DNA of 64,000 bases, taken from 2-02-FULL-66-14 sp964651335. GTDB lineage: Bacteria; Pseudomonadota; Gammaproteobacteria; Burkholderiales; SG8-39. The translations under genes were made by a program, and so were the position numbers. The stretch is from contig CAZYVT010000008.1 in NCBI GenBank assembly GCA_964651335.1, positions 1 through 64,000 of the forward strand, read 5' to 3'. Position 1 is the stretch's first letter. The number at the start of each line of letters is the position of its first letter. Below the pieces are notes generated by a model. It was not told the origin of the DNA. It saw only the letters and a list, made by a program, of their open reading frames with translations, and ran no database searches. This document shows positions 1 through 9,483 of the stretch, in pieces.

Positions 1-434
1 TCCTGCATCGCCGGCGCCTGGCCGAGGATCTCCGGCACTTCGCCGACCGGCTCGAGCACCGCCTGTTCGCGCTGGCTTTCATCCAGCGCGCGCCGGATCA
101 GTTCGACCGCCTGGTCGACGTCGAAAGGCTTGGGCAGGTACTCGTAGGCGCCGCCCTGGAAGGCGGCCACCGCGGATTCGAGGTCCGAGTAGGCGGTCAT
201 CACGATCACCGGCACCGCGGGGTGCTTTTGCTTCACCTCCTGCAGCAGTTCGATGCCCGACTGCCCCGGCATGCGGATGTCGGAAATGAGCACCTGCGGC
301 GCGCCACCGGAAAGCGCGTCCAGCGCTTCGCGCGCGGAGGCAAACGAGTTGTAGGAAATCCCCTCGCGGCTGAGTGCTTTCTCGAACACCCAGCGGATGG
401 AGCGGTCGTCGTCAACGATCCAGACAGGTCTCAT
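1..434 (-). CDS. ntrC: Nitrogen regulation response regulator NtrC (N-terminal part; runs off the window)
   Basis: Only the first 144 residues are inside the window. They form a receiver domain: acidic pocket WIVDDD near residues 5-10, phospho-acceptor Asp about 52 in LISDIRMPG, and the conserved Lys in LPKPF near residue 102. In the family this is followed by a sigma-54 AAA+ domain and a Fis-type DNA-binding domain, which lie beyond the left edge. The ATG overlaps the ntrB stop by four bases (ATGA), so the two are translationally coupled. Assignment as NtrC rather than another NtrC-family regulator rests on the ntrB partner and the glnA neighbour. Confidence 0.93.
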   Translation of the reverse strand, partial: MRPVWIVDDDRSIRWVFEKALSREGISYNSFASAREALDALSGGAPQVLISDIRMPGQSGIELLQEVKQKHPAVPVIVMTAYSDLESAVAAFQGGAYEYLPKPFDVDQAVELIRRALDESQREQAVLEPVGEVPEILGQAPAMQ

Positions 435-1519
435 GCCAGCGGCAGCAATAGTGTGAATACGGTTCGTCCGGGGCGGCTGTCGAATTCGACCACGCCGCCG
501 TGGTTTTGTACGTAGGTCTGGACCAGCGCGAGGCCGATGCCGCTGCCGCCCTCCCGCCCTGACACGAGCGGATTGAAGACCCGGTCCCGGATATCCCCGG
601 GCACGCCAGGCCCGTCGTCGATTACTTGCAATTCCAATGCCAGCTTGTGCCGCTGGCGGGCGATGGTCACCTGCCGGACGGACCGGGTCCGCAGCACGAT
701 GGCGCCCCCCCGTCCGCCGTTCGCCCCGGAAAGGAGCGCCTGGGCGGCGTTGCGGACCACGTTCAGGACTGCCTGGATCAGCTGCTCGATGTCGCCCACC
801 AGGTCCGGGACGCTGGGATCGTAATTGCGCAGCACTGAAATTTCGGCCGGGAATTCGGCCTGCACCAGGCTGCGCACGCGCTCCAGTACCTCGTGGATGT
901 TCAGCCGCGTCAGTTGTACCGCCCGCTGCGGCGTCAGCAGGCGGTCCAGCAGCACCTGCAGGCGGTCCGCCTCCTTGATGATGACCTGCGTGTACTCCTT
1001 CAGGTCGGGCCGCTCCAGTTCCCGCTCGAGCAGCTGCGCCGAGCCGCGCAGGCCGCCGAGCGGATTCTTGATCTCGTGCGCGAGGTTGCGCAGCAGTTCG
1101 CGGGTCGCCTCCTGCTGGTCGAGCAGGCGCTCTTCGCGCTCCAGGCGCAATTGCTCCTGGATCGGCCGCAGCTCGGCCAGCAGCGGCGTGCCGGGAACAT
1201 CGATGGGCGTGACGACGCAGGACAGCGGCAGCGACTCGCGCCCCGGGCGCCCGTAGCTCACGGTCTGCCCGCGGTAGCTCCAATGCACGGTAAGCGCGTC
1301 GGCAAGCATGACTTCCAGCGTGCGGCTGTCGCTGAACAACGCGGGAAACACCTGGCCGAGGAGCGACTTGGCGCCGGTGCCCAGCAGGTTTTCGGCAGCC
1401 TGATTGGTGAAGCGGACCACATAGGCGCTGTCGAGCACGACCACGGCGGTGGCGAGCAGGTCAAGGCCGGAGAAAGCGCCGGCATGCGTGGCTGCCATCG
1501 GCGAGGTCGGCGCCGCCAT
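431..1519 (-). CDS. glnL: Nitrogen regulation sensor histidine kinase NtrB (GlnL)
   Basis: A 362-residue cytoplasmic kinase/phosphatase that controls NtrC in response to PII. It has an N-terminal PAS domain (about residues 15-125), a dimerisation/phospho-acceptor helix with H-box NLAHEIKNPLGG (His about 148), and an HATPase domain with N-box VLNVVRNAAQAL, G1 box DDGPGVPG and G2 box GGSGIGLAL. No membrane segment is seen, as expected for NtrB. A second in-frame ATG at residue 8 could also be the start. It sits downstream of glnA and a DUF4124 gene in the usual glnA-ntrBC order. Confidence 0.95.
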   Translation of the reverse strand: MAAPTSPMAATHAGAFSGLDLLATAVVVLDSAYVVRFTNQAAENLLGTGAKSLLGQVFPALFSDSRTLEVMLADALTVHWSYRGQTVSYGRPGRESLPLSCVVTPIDVPGTPLLAELRPIQEQLRLEREERLLDQQEATRELLRNLAHEIKNPLGGLRGSAQLLERELERPDLKEYTQVIIKEADRLQVLLDRLLTPQRAVQLTRLNIHEVLERVRSLVQAEFPAEISVLRNYDPSVPDLVGDIEQLIQAVLNVVRNAAQALLSGANGGRGGAIVLRTRSVRQVTIARQRHKLALELQVIDDGPGVPGDIRDRVFNPLVSGREGGSGIGLALVQTYVQNHGGVVEFDSRPGRTVFTLLLPLA

Positions 1520-1538
1520 GGGTTGGCTCCGCTGCGCC

Positions 1539-2018
1539 TCAGCGCGAGAGATTGCCGAGCTCGCGCTTCAGGGCGTCGACGTTCTTCTCGTGGACCTCGA
1601 CCGTGTCCTTGTACGGCTTGAGCCGCTCGAGCACCTTGGCGTAGTTCTTCTCGTCGCCGCTGCGGGTCGCTTCCTGTTCGGAGAGCTTCTTGCGCGCGTC
1701 GGCCAGCATCGACTCTTCCTGGGTCAGTTCCTTCTCGAGCGTGTCCTTCTGCTTGGCCTTGGATGCCACCCGGTCCGCTGCCGTCTCGCGCGGGAAACCG
1801 GCCGGCGATTTGGCGCTCGCCTTGGTGGCCGGCACCACGGTCACGCGTTCCTCGTGAACGATGCGGCAGTCCTTGCCGACCGTGTCCACCTTTTGATCGG
1901 TGAGCATGGTCCGCCCTCCCGGGTCCTTGCAGTTCCAGAGCGTCTTGACCTGCGCGCGCGCCGGTCCCGCGGCCGCAATGCCGAGCGCCAGAACGAGCGA
2001 TGCACCGATCCGCAACAT
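1539..2018 (-). CDS. DUF4124-type exported protein with a C-terminal coiled coil
   Basis: 159 residues. An N-terminal signal peptide appears to end near PARAQ (residue 23). It is followed by a small DUF4124-like segment with two cysteines (WNCKD and KDCRIV) and a long charged, Lys/Glu-rich helix from about residue 85 to 155 that is probably a coiled coil. Function of the family is unknown. Proteins of this kind are commonly seen between glnA and ntrB in betaproteobacteria. It lies 19 bp upstream of ntrB and is probably cotranscribed with it; a terminator separates it from glnA, so it would need read-through or its own promoter. Confidence 0.75.
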   Translation of the reverse strand: MLRIGASLVLALGIAAAGPARAQVKTLWNCKDPGGRTMLTDQKVDTVGKDCRIVHEERVTVVPATKASAKSPAGFPRETAADRVASKAKQKDTLEKELTQEESMLADARKKLSEQEATRSGDEKNYAKVLERLKPYKDTVEVHEKNVDALKRELGNLSR

Positions 2019-2093
2019 GGCCAGAAGACGCCTCAGATGGATTCGCTAAGTCTATGCCACAAATGAGTTTTTCACAAACTCGGCCAAAATGAA

Positions 2094-2131
2094 AAAGGAC
2101 AGGCGCAGGGGTTCCTGCGTGCCCGTCCTTT
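2094..2131 (-). terminator. Rho-independent terminator of glnA
   Basis: An inverted repeat with arms AAAGGACAGGCGCAGG and CCTGCGTGCCCGTCCTTT. On the minus strand it is followed by a T-rich tract (TTTTTCATTTT). It starts 28 bp after the glnA stop codon, so it ends or attenuates the glnA transcript before the DUF4124-ntrBC genes. Confidence 0.8.
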
Positions 2132-2158
2132 CACTTAACGCACCGGCAAAAGAGCCGG

Positions 2159-3574
2159 CTACGAGCTGTAGTACATGTCGAACTCGACCGGATGCGTGGT
2201 CATGCGGAAGCGCGTCAATTCGTCCTCCTTGAGCGCGATGTAGGCCTCGAGGATGTCATCGTCAAACACGCCCCCCTTGGTGAGGAAGGCATGATCTTTC
2301 TTGAGGCATTCGAGCGCCTCCTCCAGCGAAGCGCAGACATGCGGCACCTTGGCAGCTTCCTCGGGCGGCAGGTGGTACATGTCCTTGTCGATCGGGTCGC
2401 CGGGATGGATCTTGTTCTGCACGCCGTCCAGGCCCGCCATCAGCATCGCGGCAAACGCGAGATAGGGGTTGGTGGTCGGGTCCGGGAAACGCACTTCGAC
2501 GCGCCGCGACTTCGGGCTCGATACGTACGGGATGCGGCAGCACGCGGAGCGGTTCTTGGCGGAGTAAGCGAGATTGATCGGCGCTTCGAATCCGGGCACC
2601 AGGCGCTTGTAGGAGTTAGTGCCCGGATTGGTGATCGCGTTCAACGCCTTGGCGTGCTTCATGATGCCGCCAATGTAGTGCAGCGCGAACTCCGACAGGC
2701 CCGCGTACAGGTTGCCTGAGAACAGGTTGTTGCCGCCCTTCCACACCGACTGGTGCACGTGCATGCCCGAGCCGTTGTCGCCGACCACGGGTTTGGGCAT
2801 GAATGTCGCGGTCTTGCCGTAGGACGCGGCGACGTTCCACACCGTGTACTTGTAAATCTGCATCCAGTCGGCGCGCTGCACCAGTGGCGCGAAGCGCGTG
2901 CCGATCTCGTTCTGACCCGCAGCCGCGACCTCGTGATGGTGCACTTCGACTTCGACGCCCTGCTGCTCGAGCGCGAGGCAGATGGCGTTGCGGATGTCCT
3001 GCAGCGTGTCGGTCGGCGCAACCGGGAAGTAACCTCCCTTGACCGGCGCGCGGTGCGCCATGTTGCCCGACTCGTAGTCGATTCCGGAGGACCACGGCGC
3101 CTCTTCCGACTTGATCTTGACGAAGCATCCGGACATGTCGATGTTCCAGGTGACACCGTCGAAGATGAAGAACTCGGGTTCGGGGCCGAAGTAGGCCGTG
3201 TCGCCCAGCCCGGTCGATTTGAGGTAGGACTCGGCGCGCTTCGCGATGCCGCGCGGACATCGCGTGTAGGGCTTGCCGTCCATGGGCTCGACCACGTCGC
3301 AATTGATGTTGAGCACCGCTTCGTCCGTGAACGGGTCCATGCGTGCGGTCACTGAGTCTGGACTCAGCAGCATGTCGGAGGCCTGGATGCCCTTCCAGCC
3401 GGCAATCGAGGAACCGTCGAAGGCGTGACCCTCGTCGAATTTCTGCTTGGTGAAAACTTTCGCCGGCACCGTCACGTGCTGCTCCTTGCCGCGCGTGTCG
3501 GTGAATCGGAGGTCAACGAACTTCGCCTCCTTGTCCTTGATCATCTTCAACACGTCGTCGGGCGTCAGCTCCAT
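2159..3574 (-). CDS. glnA: Type I glutamine synthetase
   Basis: 471 residues, the usual length for the bacterial GSI dodecamer subunit that makes glutamine from glutamate, ammonia and ATP. It has the N-terminal beta-grasp domain (KFVDLRFTDTRGKEQHV), the catalytic signature FDGSSIAGW, the ATP/Glu-binding motif NGSGMHVHQSVW, and the adenylylation loop DKDMYHLPPEE with Tyr about 400, which indicates control by GlnE. The ribosome site is AGGAGA nine bases before the ATG. A sigma-54 promoter and two NtrC palindromes lie upstream, and a terminator follows. Confidence 0.97.
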   Translation of the reverse strand: MELTPDDVLKMIKDKEAKFVDLRFTDTRGKEQHVTVPAKVFTKQKFDEGHAFDGSSIAGWKGIQASDMLLSPDSVTARMDPFTDEAVLNINCDVVEPMDGKPYTRCPRGIAKRAESYLKSTGLGDTAYFGPEPEFFIFDGVTWNIDMSGCFVKIKSEEAPWSSGIDYESGNMAHRAPVKGGYFPVAPTDTLQDIRNAICLALEQQGVEVEVHHHEVAAAGQNEIGTRFAPLVQRADWMQIYKYTVWNVAASYGKTATFMPKPVVGDNGSGMHVHQSVWKGGNNLFSGNLYAGLSEFALHYIGGIMKHAKALNAITNPGTNSYKRLVPGFEAPINLAYSAKNRSACCRIPYVSSPKSRRVEVRFPDPTTNPYLAFAAMLMAGLDGVQNKIHPGDPIDKDMYHLPPEEAAKVPHVCASLEEALECLKKDHAFLTKGGVFDDDILEAYIALKEDELTRFRMTTHPVEFDMYYSS

Positions 3575-3639
3575 CTTCAGGTCTCCTGATTGGTCAAAAG
3601 GAATGCGGACCGGACACGCCGACCGGATTCACTAGATGC

Positions 3640-3655
3640 AGCAGAATCCATGCCA
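3640..3655 (-). promoter_or_regulatory. Sigma-54 (-24/-12) promoter of glnA
   Basis: The minus strand reads TGGCATGGATTCTGCT. Against the consensus TGGCAC-N5-TTGCW it keeps the invariant GG and GC with exact ten-base spacing and differs at two other positions. Transcription would start near 3628, about 54 bp before the glnA ATG. The presence of ntrBC and of two NtrC-type palindromes further upstream supports it. Confidence 0.72.
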
Positions 3656-3718
3656 CGCGCCCTCGGCTTGGCCGGTCCCTGATCCGGCCGGTTTCAGCCA
3701 ATTTTATCCTACGGAATC

Positions 3719-3733
3719 GCACCACGCAGGTGC
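3719..3733. promoter_or_regulatory. NtrC binding site, promoter-proximal
   Basis: GCACCACGCAGGTGC, a perfect 5-5-5 dyad matching the NtrC enhancer form GCACC-N5-GGTGC. Its centre is about 98 bp upstream of the predicted glnA start, where enhancer sites of sigma-54 promoters usually lie. Confidence 0.72.
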
Positions 3734-3748
3734 GGCGTTTCGCAGCAT

Positions 3749-3763
3749 GCACCACGTCCGTGC
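3749..3763. promoter_or_regulatory. NtrC binding site, promoter-distal
   Basis: GCACCACGTCCGTGC, with GCAC-N7-GTGC arms. Its centre is 30 bp from the proximal site, close to the three-helical-turn spacing of the paired enhancers at enteric glnA. It is also only about 40 bp from the rhodanese start, so NtrC could affect that gene too. Confidence 0.65.
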
Positions 3764-3801
3764 CAGCGATCCGGAGCCTATAATTTCAGCCTCGAGATCT
3801 T

Positions 3802-4248
3802 ATGTCCGAAATCGAGCGAATCAGGCAAGCGGCAGGGGAGCGCGCCCGGCAGATGAATCTACCCTATGCGGGCGCGCTGTTGCCGGCTGAGGCGCATGCG
3901 TTCATTCAGTCCGGTGGACGGCTCGTCGACGTGCGCACCCGCGCCGAACTCGATTGGGTCGGGCGCGTGCCGGGAGCCGTGTTCATCGAGTGGAACAGCT
4001 ACCCGGATGGGAGGCCCAACCCCGATTTCCTCAGCCGGCTTCTCGAAGTCACCGACAAGCAGGAGCCGCTGCTGTTCCTTTGCCGCTCCGGAAATCGCTC
4101 CCACTTTGCCGCGGTCCTGGCGACGCAGGCCGGCTGGCGCGAGTGCTACAACATCCTGGAAGGATTCGAAGGCGACCGCGACGCGAACCAGCATCGATCG
4201 AGCGTGAACGGCTGGAAGCTCGCCGGATTGCCTTGGGTGCAGGGCTAA
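3802..4248 (+). CDS. Rhodanese-like sulfurtransferase domain protein
   Basis: 148 residues forming one rhodanese domain. The N-terminal CH2-like motif is RLVDVRTRAELDWVGRVPGA, and the active-site loop is CRSGNRS with Cys about 94. No signal peptide is seen, so it is probably cytoplasmic; the sulfur acceptor is unknown. It is divergent from glnA, sharing the 227-bp region that carries the NtrC sites, and its stop overlaps the stop of convergent uppP by three to four bases. Confidence 0.88.
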   Translation: MSEIERIRQAAGERARQMNLPYAGALLPAEAHAFIQSGGRLVDVRTRAELDWVGRVPGAVFIEWNSYPDGRPNPDFLSRLLEVTDKQEPLLFLCRSGNRSHFAAVLATQAGWRECYNILEGFEGDRDANQHRSSVNGWKLAGLPWVQG

Positions 4249-5039
4249 GGCGACCAGTCCACCCAGCCGTGGTACGCGGTCAGGAGCACCACCAGCCCGA
4301 ACGCGATGCGGTACCACGCGAAGGGTTTGAAATCGTGCGTCGCGACGTAGCGGATCAGCCAGCGCACGCACAGCAGCGCGGCGACGAAGGACACGCCCAG
4401 CCCGACTGAGAACGGTGCCAGGTCGGCACTCGAGAACAGCGCGCGATTCCTGTAACCGTCGTAGGCGCCGGCCGCGACGAGCGTCGGCACTGCCAGAAAG
4501 AACGAGAACTCGGTCGCCGCGCGCCGCGACAGGCCGAACAGCATGCCGCCGATGATCGTCGCGCCGGAACGCGAGGTGCCGGGAATGAGCGCGAATGCCT
4601 GCGCGATGCCCACCTTGAGCGCATCGAGCCAGGTCATCTCGGCGACGCTGTCCAGCCGCCAGTTCCGCTCCCTGCGCTCGACCCAGAGAATGACGAGCCC
4701 CCCGGCGACGAAGGCGAGCGCCACCGGCACCGCCTGGAACAGATGCGCCTTGATCGCCGAGCCGAACGCGAGTCCAAGCAGCGCCGCCGGCATGAACGCG
4801 ATCGCCAGGTTGATCCAGAGCCTGGGATCGACCCGGAAAAAGCGCCCGCGGTATTCCCATACGATCGCGAGCATCGCCCCGGACTGGATCACGATCTCGA
4901 ACACCTTGGCGCGCGCATCATTGAAGCCGAGCAGCTCGCCCGCGAGGATCAGGTGGCCGGTGCTCGAGACCGGAAGAAACTCGGTCAGGCCCTCGACAAT
5001 GCCGAGGATCAGCGCGTGAAGGAGCGTGGCGTCGGGCAT
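4245..5039 (-). CDS. uppP: Undecaprenyl-diphosphatase UppP (BacA)
   Basis: 264 residues, a polytopic inner-membrane enzyme that recycles undecaprenyl diphosphate to the monophosphate carrier for peptidoglycan and glycan export. The two family signatures are present: EGLTEFLPVSSTGHLIL near residue 15 and PGTSRSGATIIGG near residue 170. Several hydrophobic segments follow. It is 27 bp downstream of the hydrolase gene and could be the last gene of the thiC transcript. Undecaprenyl recycling also serves the glycan locus at 13-37 kb. Confidence 0.95.
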   Translation of the reverse strand: MPDATLLHALILGIVEGLTEFLPVSSTGHLILAGELLGFNDARAKVFEIVIQSGAMLAIVWEYRGRFFRVDPRLWINLAIAFMPAALLGLAFGSAIKAHLFQAVPVALAFVAGGLVILWVERRERNWRLDSVAEMTWLDALKVGIAQAFALIPGTSRSGATIIGGMLFGLSRRAATEFSFFLAVPTLVAAGAYDGYRNRALFSSADLAPFSVGLGVSFVAALLCVRWLIRYVATHDFKPFAWYRIAFGLVVLLTAYHGWVDWSP

Positions 5040-5066
5040 ATGAAAATCGGGGTCAAAGCCCGATTC

Positions 5067-5891
5067 TCACCGATTCGCGAGAAATTCGCGGACCGAGGGC
5101 CAGAACGCGGGGTGTGCGTCAGTGCTGTTGTGCCCTGCCTCCGCAAGAAGGATCTTCCGCTTTGCTCCGCCCCAGGCGTCGAACAGCCGCTCGCCGTGCA
5201 CCGGCGGGATCACTTCGTCGCGTTCCGCAATCAGACAGAGCAGCGGCTGCTTGAGTGTCGGCGCGAGGGCGATTGAATCGAAGCGGTGCTTGAGCATCCA
5301 GTCGACCGGCAGGTACCAGTAGTAGCGCTTCGCGACTGCGGCAAGACTGTCGAACGGTGAAACGAGAATCACCGCGCGCACCGGCCGGTGCGCGGCAAGT
5401 TGCACCGCAATCCCGCTTCCCAAACTCCGGCCGAACGCCACGATTCGGTCTGCATCAACGCCAGGAAGTTTTGCCGCGTGATCGTAAAGCACGAGCGCGT
5501 CCGAAACCAGCGCGCGCTCCGATGGGGAGCCTTCGCTCGCGCCGTAGCCGCGATAGTTGACGATGAGCCACGCGACGGCGGGCGTCTCACCGCGCAGCGG
5601 ATCGCCCACAGACTCGAGCATGTACGAAGCCTCCTCGGCATTGCCGCCGAAGTAGAGGACGAGCCGGGTGCGCTCCCCGCCCTGCGGCCTCACCAGCCAG
5701 CCGTGCAGTTTCATCCCGTCGGCGGCGCCGATGGTGACTTCAGTTGCGGCCGGAAACCGCCGCGCGATCTCCGCTCGCCGCGTGTCGGGGAGCGGCTGAC
5801 GATAGAAGATCAGGCCGTCCTGCGCGAGGTAGACCACGAGGGGCAATCCGACCGCGATCGCCGCCGCGATCTTGAGCGCAGAAACGAGCAA
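5067..5891 (-). CDS. Alpha/beta hydrolase (BEM46/ABHD13-like), membrane-anchored
   Basis: About 274 residues. One N-terminal hydrophobic anchor (about residues 3-22) is followed by an alpha/beta-hydrolase fold: VLYFGGNAEEA (oxyanion region), NYRGYGASEGSPSE, nucleophile elbow FGRSLGSG, acid in AERDEVIPP and His in AGHNSTD. This pattern matches the BEM46-like family; the substrate is unknown. No ATG lies near the expected start. I chose TTG at 5891, while GTG at 5900 is an alternative; a GGAGG sits very close to the TTG. It begins 14 bp after the bdh stop, so it is probably in the thiC operon. Confidence 0.85.
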   Translation of the reverse strand: MLVSALKIAAAIAVGLPLVVYLAQDGLIFYRQPLPDTRRAEIARRFPAATEVTIGAADGMKLHGWLVRPQGGERTRLVLYFGGNAEEASYMLESVGDPLRGETPAVAWLIVNYRGYGASEGSPSERALVSDALVLYDHAAKLPGVDADRIVAFGRSLGSGIAVQLAAHRPVRAVILVSPFDSLAAVAKRYYWYLPVDWMLKHRFDSIALAPTLKQPLLCLIAERDEVIPPVHGERLFDAWGGAKRKILLAEAGHNSTDAHPAFWPSVREFLANR

Positions 5892-5905
5892 TCCCTCCAC
5901 CGCCG

Positions 5906-6687
5906 CTACTGCGCAGTCCAGCCGCCGTCTACGGCGATCGCCTGGCCTCGAATCTGCGCCGCGCCCTCGCTGCAGAGAAACAGAGCCAGCTCGGCAATCT
6001 GCGCAGGAGTGACGAATTCCTTCGAGGGCTGCTTTTCGGACACGAGCTCGAGCTTGGCCTGCTCGTAGCTCTTGCCTTCCGTCCCGGCGCGGGCGTGGAT
6101 CTGCCGGTCGACGAGCGCGGTCAACACCCAGCCAGGGCATACGGCGTTGCAGGTGACGCCGGTCTCTGCAGTTTCGAGCGCGACCACCTTGGTGAAACCC
6201 ACGAGTCCGTGCTTCGCGGCGATGTAGGCCGATTTGTGCACCGAGGCGACCAGGCCGTGCACCGAGGCGATATTGATGATGCGGCCCCAGTTGCGCGCGA
6301 GCATCCCGGGAAGCGCGGCGCGCGTGGCGTAGAACGCAGCGGAAAGGTTGATCGCGATCACCTGTTCCCACTGCTCGGGAGGAAAATCCTGCACCGGCGC
6401 GACATGCTGGATGCCGGCGTTGTTGACCAGGATGTCCAGCGCGCCAAATTCGCGCACTGCCACCGCGACGAGGTCGGCGATCTCGCCGGGTTTCGCCATG
6501 TCCGCGCCGTGGTAGCCGACTTTCGTTCCGTGCGCCTCGAGATCGCGCCGGAGGCGCTCGATTTCGCCCGCATCGCCGAATCCATTGAGCATCACGTTCG
6601 CGCCCGCCGCGGCAAAGCGCGCGGCGATGCCAAGGCCGATGCCGCTCGTCGAACCGGTGACGACGGCCGATGTACCCTGCAGCGGCG

Positions 6688-6691
<4 letters not shown>
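5906..6691 (-). CDS. bdhA: 3-hydroxybutyrate dehydrogenase (SDR family)
   Basis: 261 residues, classical short-chain dehydrogenase. It has the NAD-binding TGSTSGIGLGIA near residue 12, NNAG at 90, catalytic Ser in NIASVHG (about 143), and Tyr156/Lys160 in YIAAK. The overall pattern, including the VHGLVASVHKSAYIAAKHG stretch and the long insertion before EKQPSKEFVTP, matches D-3-hydroxybutyrate dehydrogenases that oxidise 3-hydroxybutyrate to acetoacetate. The GTG start overlaps the thiC TGA (GTGA), indicating translational coupling. A role in PHB turnover fits the phaC gene at 55.6 kb. Confidence 0.88.
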
Positions 6692-8526
<1,835 letters not shown>

Positions 8527-8559
8527 GGCGCTCCTTTGCTCAAAGCAGCGGAGGACGCC
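8527..8559 (-). promoter_or_regulatory. Ribosome-site-sequestering hairpin before thiC
   Basis: On the minus strand GGCGTCCT pairs with AGGAGCGCC (one bulge), so the stem buries the AGGAG ribosome site directly before the thiC ATG. This is a plausible translational expression platform for the TPP aptamer 22 bases upstream. The alternative pairing was not modelled. Confidence 0.5.
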
Positions 8560-8580
8560 GGAGGCGCGGGAGACAGGCTC

Positions 8581-8674
8581 CACGCATCCCTACGGCGGCA
8601 TTACCCGCGTCAGGTTCCTAGGGTATCTCTCACCCGGCCCGTCCATCATCCTCGGGGCCAGGACCCCTGCGTGC
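8581..8674 (-). promoter_or_regulatory. TPP riboswitch (THI element)
   Basis: The minus strand contains the conserved aptamer blocks GGGTGAGAGATACCC, GAACCTGACGCGGGTAATGCC and CCGTAGGGATG in the right order. They are closed by a P1 stem of CACGCA with TGCGTG. Thiamine pyrophosphate binding would lower expression of thiC and, through coupling, the bdh and hydrolase genes behind it. Confidence 0.93.
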
Positions 8675-8815
8675 GCCCAGACGGTACGGGAAACACGGCG
8701 CTTTGACAAGAAACCATTCGATGCGCCCGACTTTGCGCGAGCCCGGACGAACGCACGGTGCGGACAAGGCGCTTTGGTAGAATCGCCCCTCCCCAGGCAC
8801 CTTGCCCAGCCTGAA

Positions 8816-9469
8816 ATGAACCTCGAACAGGCCCGCCACAATATGGTCGAGCAGCAGATCCGCACCTGGGAGGTGCTCGACCAGGACATCCTCGATCTGC
8901 TGTACGCCGTGCCGCGCGAGGAGTTCGTGCCGGCCGCTTCCCGCAATCTTGCATTTACCGACATGGAAATACCGATCGGCGAGGGTGAGCGCATGTGGGC
9001 GCCGAAATTCGAGGCGCGCGTACTGCAGGAGCTCGCGGTTCAGCGCACCGAGCGCGTGCTCGAGGTCGGTACCGGGAGCGGCTACCTCACGGCGCTGCTC
9101 GCGCACCGCGCGGCGCACGTGTATTCGGTCGAAATCCGTCCGGCGCTCGCGGAGTTCGGGCGCTCGAACCTGGCGCGCCACGGCAAAAAAAAACTCACGC
9201 TGGAAGTGGGCGACGGCGCACGCGGGTTTCCGAAGTGGGCGCCCTACGACGTGATCGTGCTTACAGGCTCGACGCCCGTGCTGCCGCAGCCGCTGCTCGA
9301 CAGCCTTGCTCCCGGCGGCAGGCTGTTCGCCGTGGTGGGAGACGCACCGGTGATGACCGCGACGATCTTCGTTTGCGCCGCTCCGGGGGCGTTCCGCACG
9401 GTCGAGATTTTCGAAACGGTGCTCGCGCCGCTGGTCAACTGCGCGCAACCTTCGCGGTTCAAGTTCTGA
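8816..9469 (+). CDS. pcm: Protein-L-isoaspartate O-methyltransferase
   Basis: 217 residues. It repairs isoaspartyl residues using S-adenosylmethionine. The SAM-binding motif I is VLEVGTGSGYLTALL (near residue 80), followed by VYSVEI, and the family N-terminus MVEQQIRTWEVLD is present. The active-site loop reads IPIGEGERMWAPKFEA, where classical Pcm has GQTIS-like residues, so substrate use could differ. The start at 8816 lacks a clear ribosome site but matches the family N-terminus. A run of nine A occurs at 9185-9193. tolC follows 14 bp later. Confidence 0.85.
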   Translation: MNLEQARHNMVEQQIRTWEVLDQDILDLLYAVPREEFVPAASRNLAFTDMEIPIGEGERMWAPKFEARVLQELAVQRTERVLEVGTGSGYLTALLAHRAAHVYSVEIRPALAEFGRSNLARHGKKKLTLEVGDGARGFPKWAPYDVIVLTGSTPVLPQPLLDSLAPGGRLFAVVGDAPVMTATIFVCAAPGAFRTVEIFETVLAPLVNCAQPSRFKF

Positions 9470-9483
9470 CCGGGAGACCCTGA

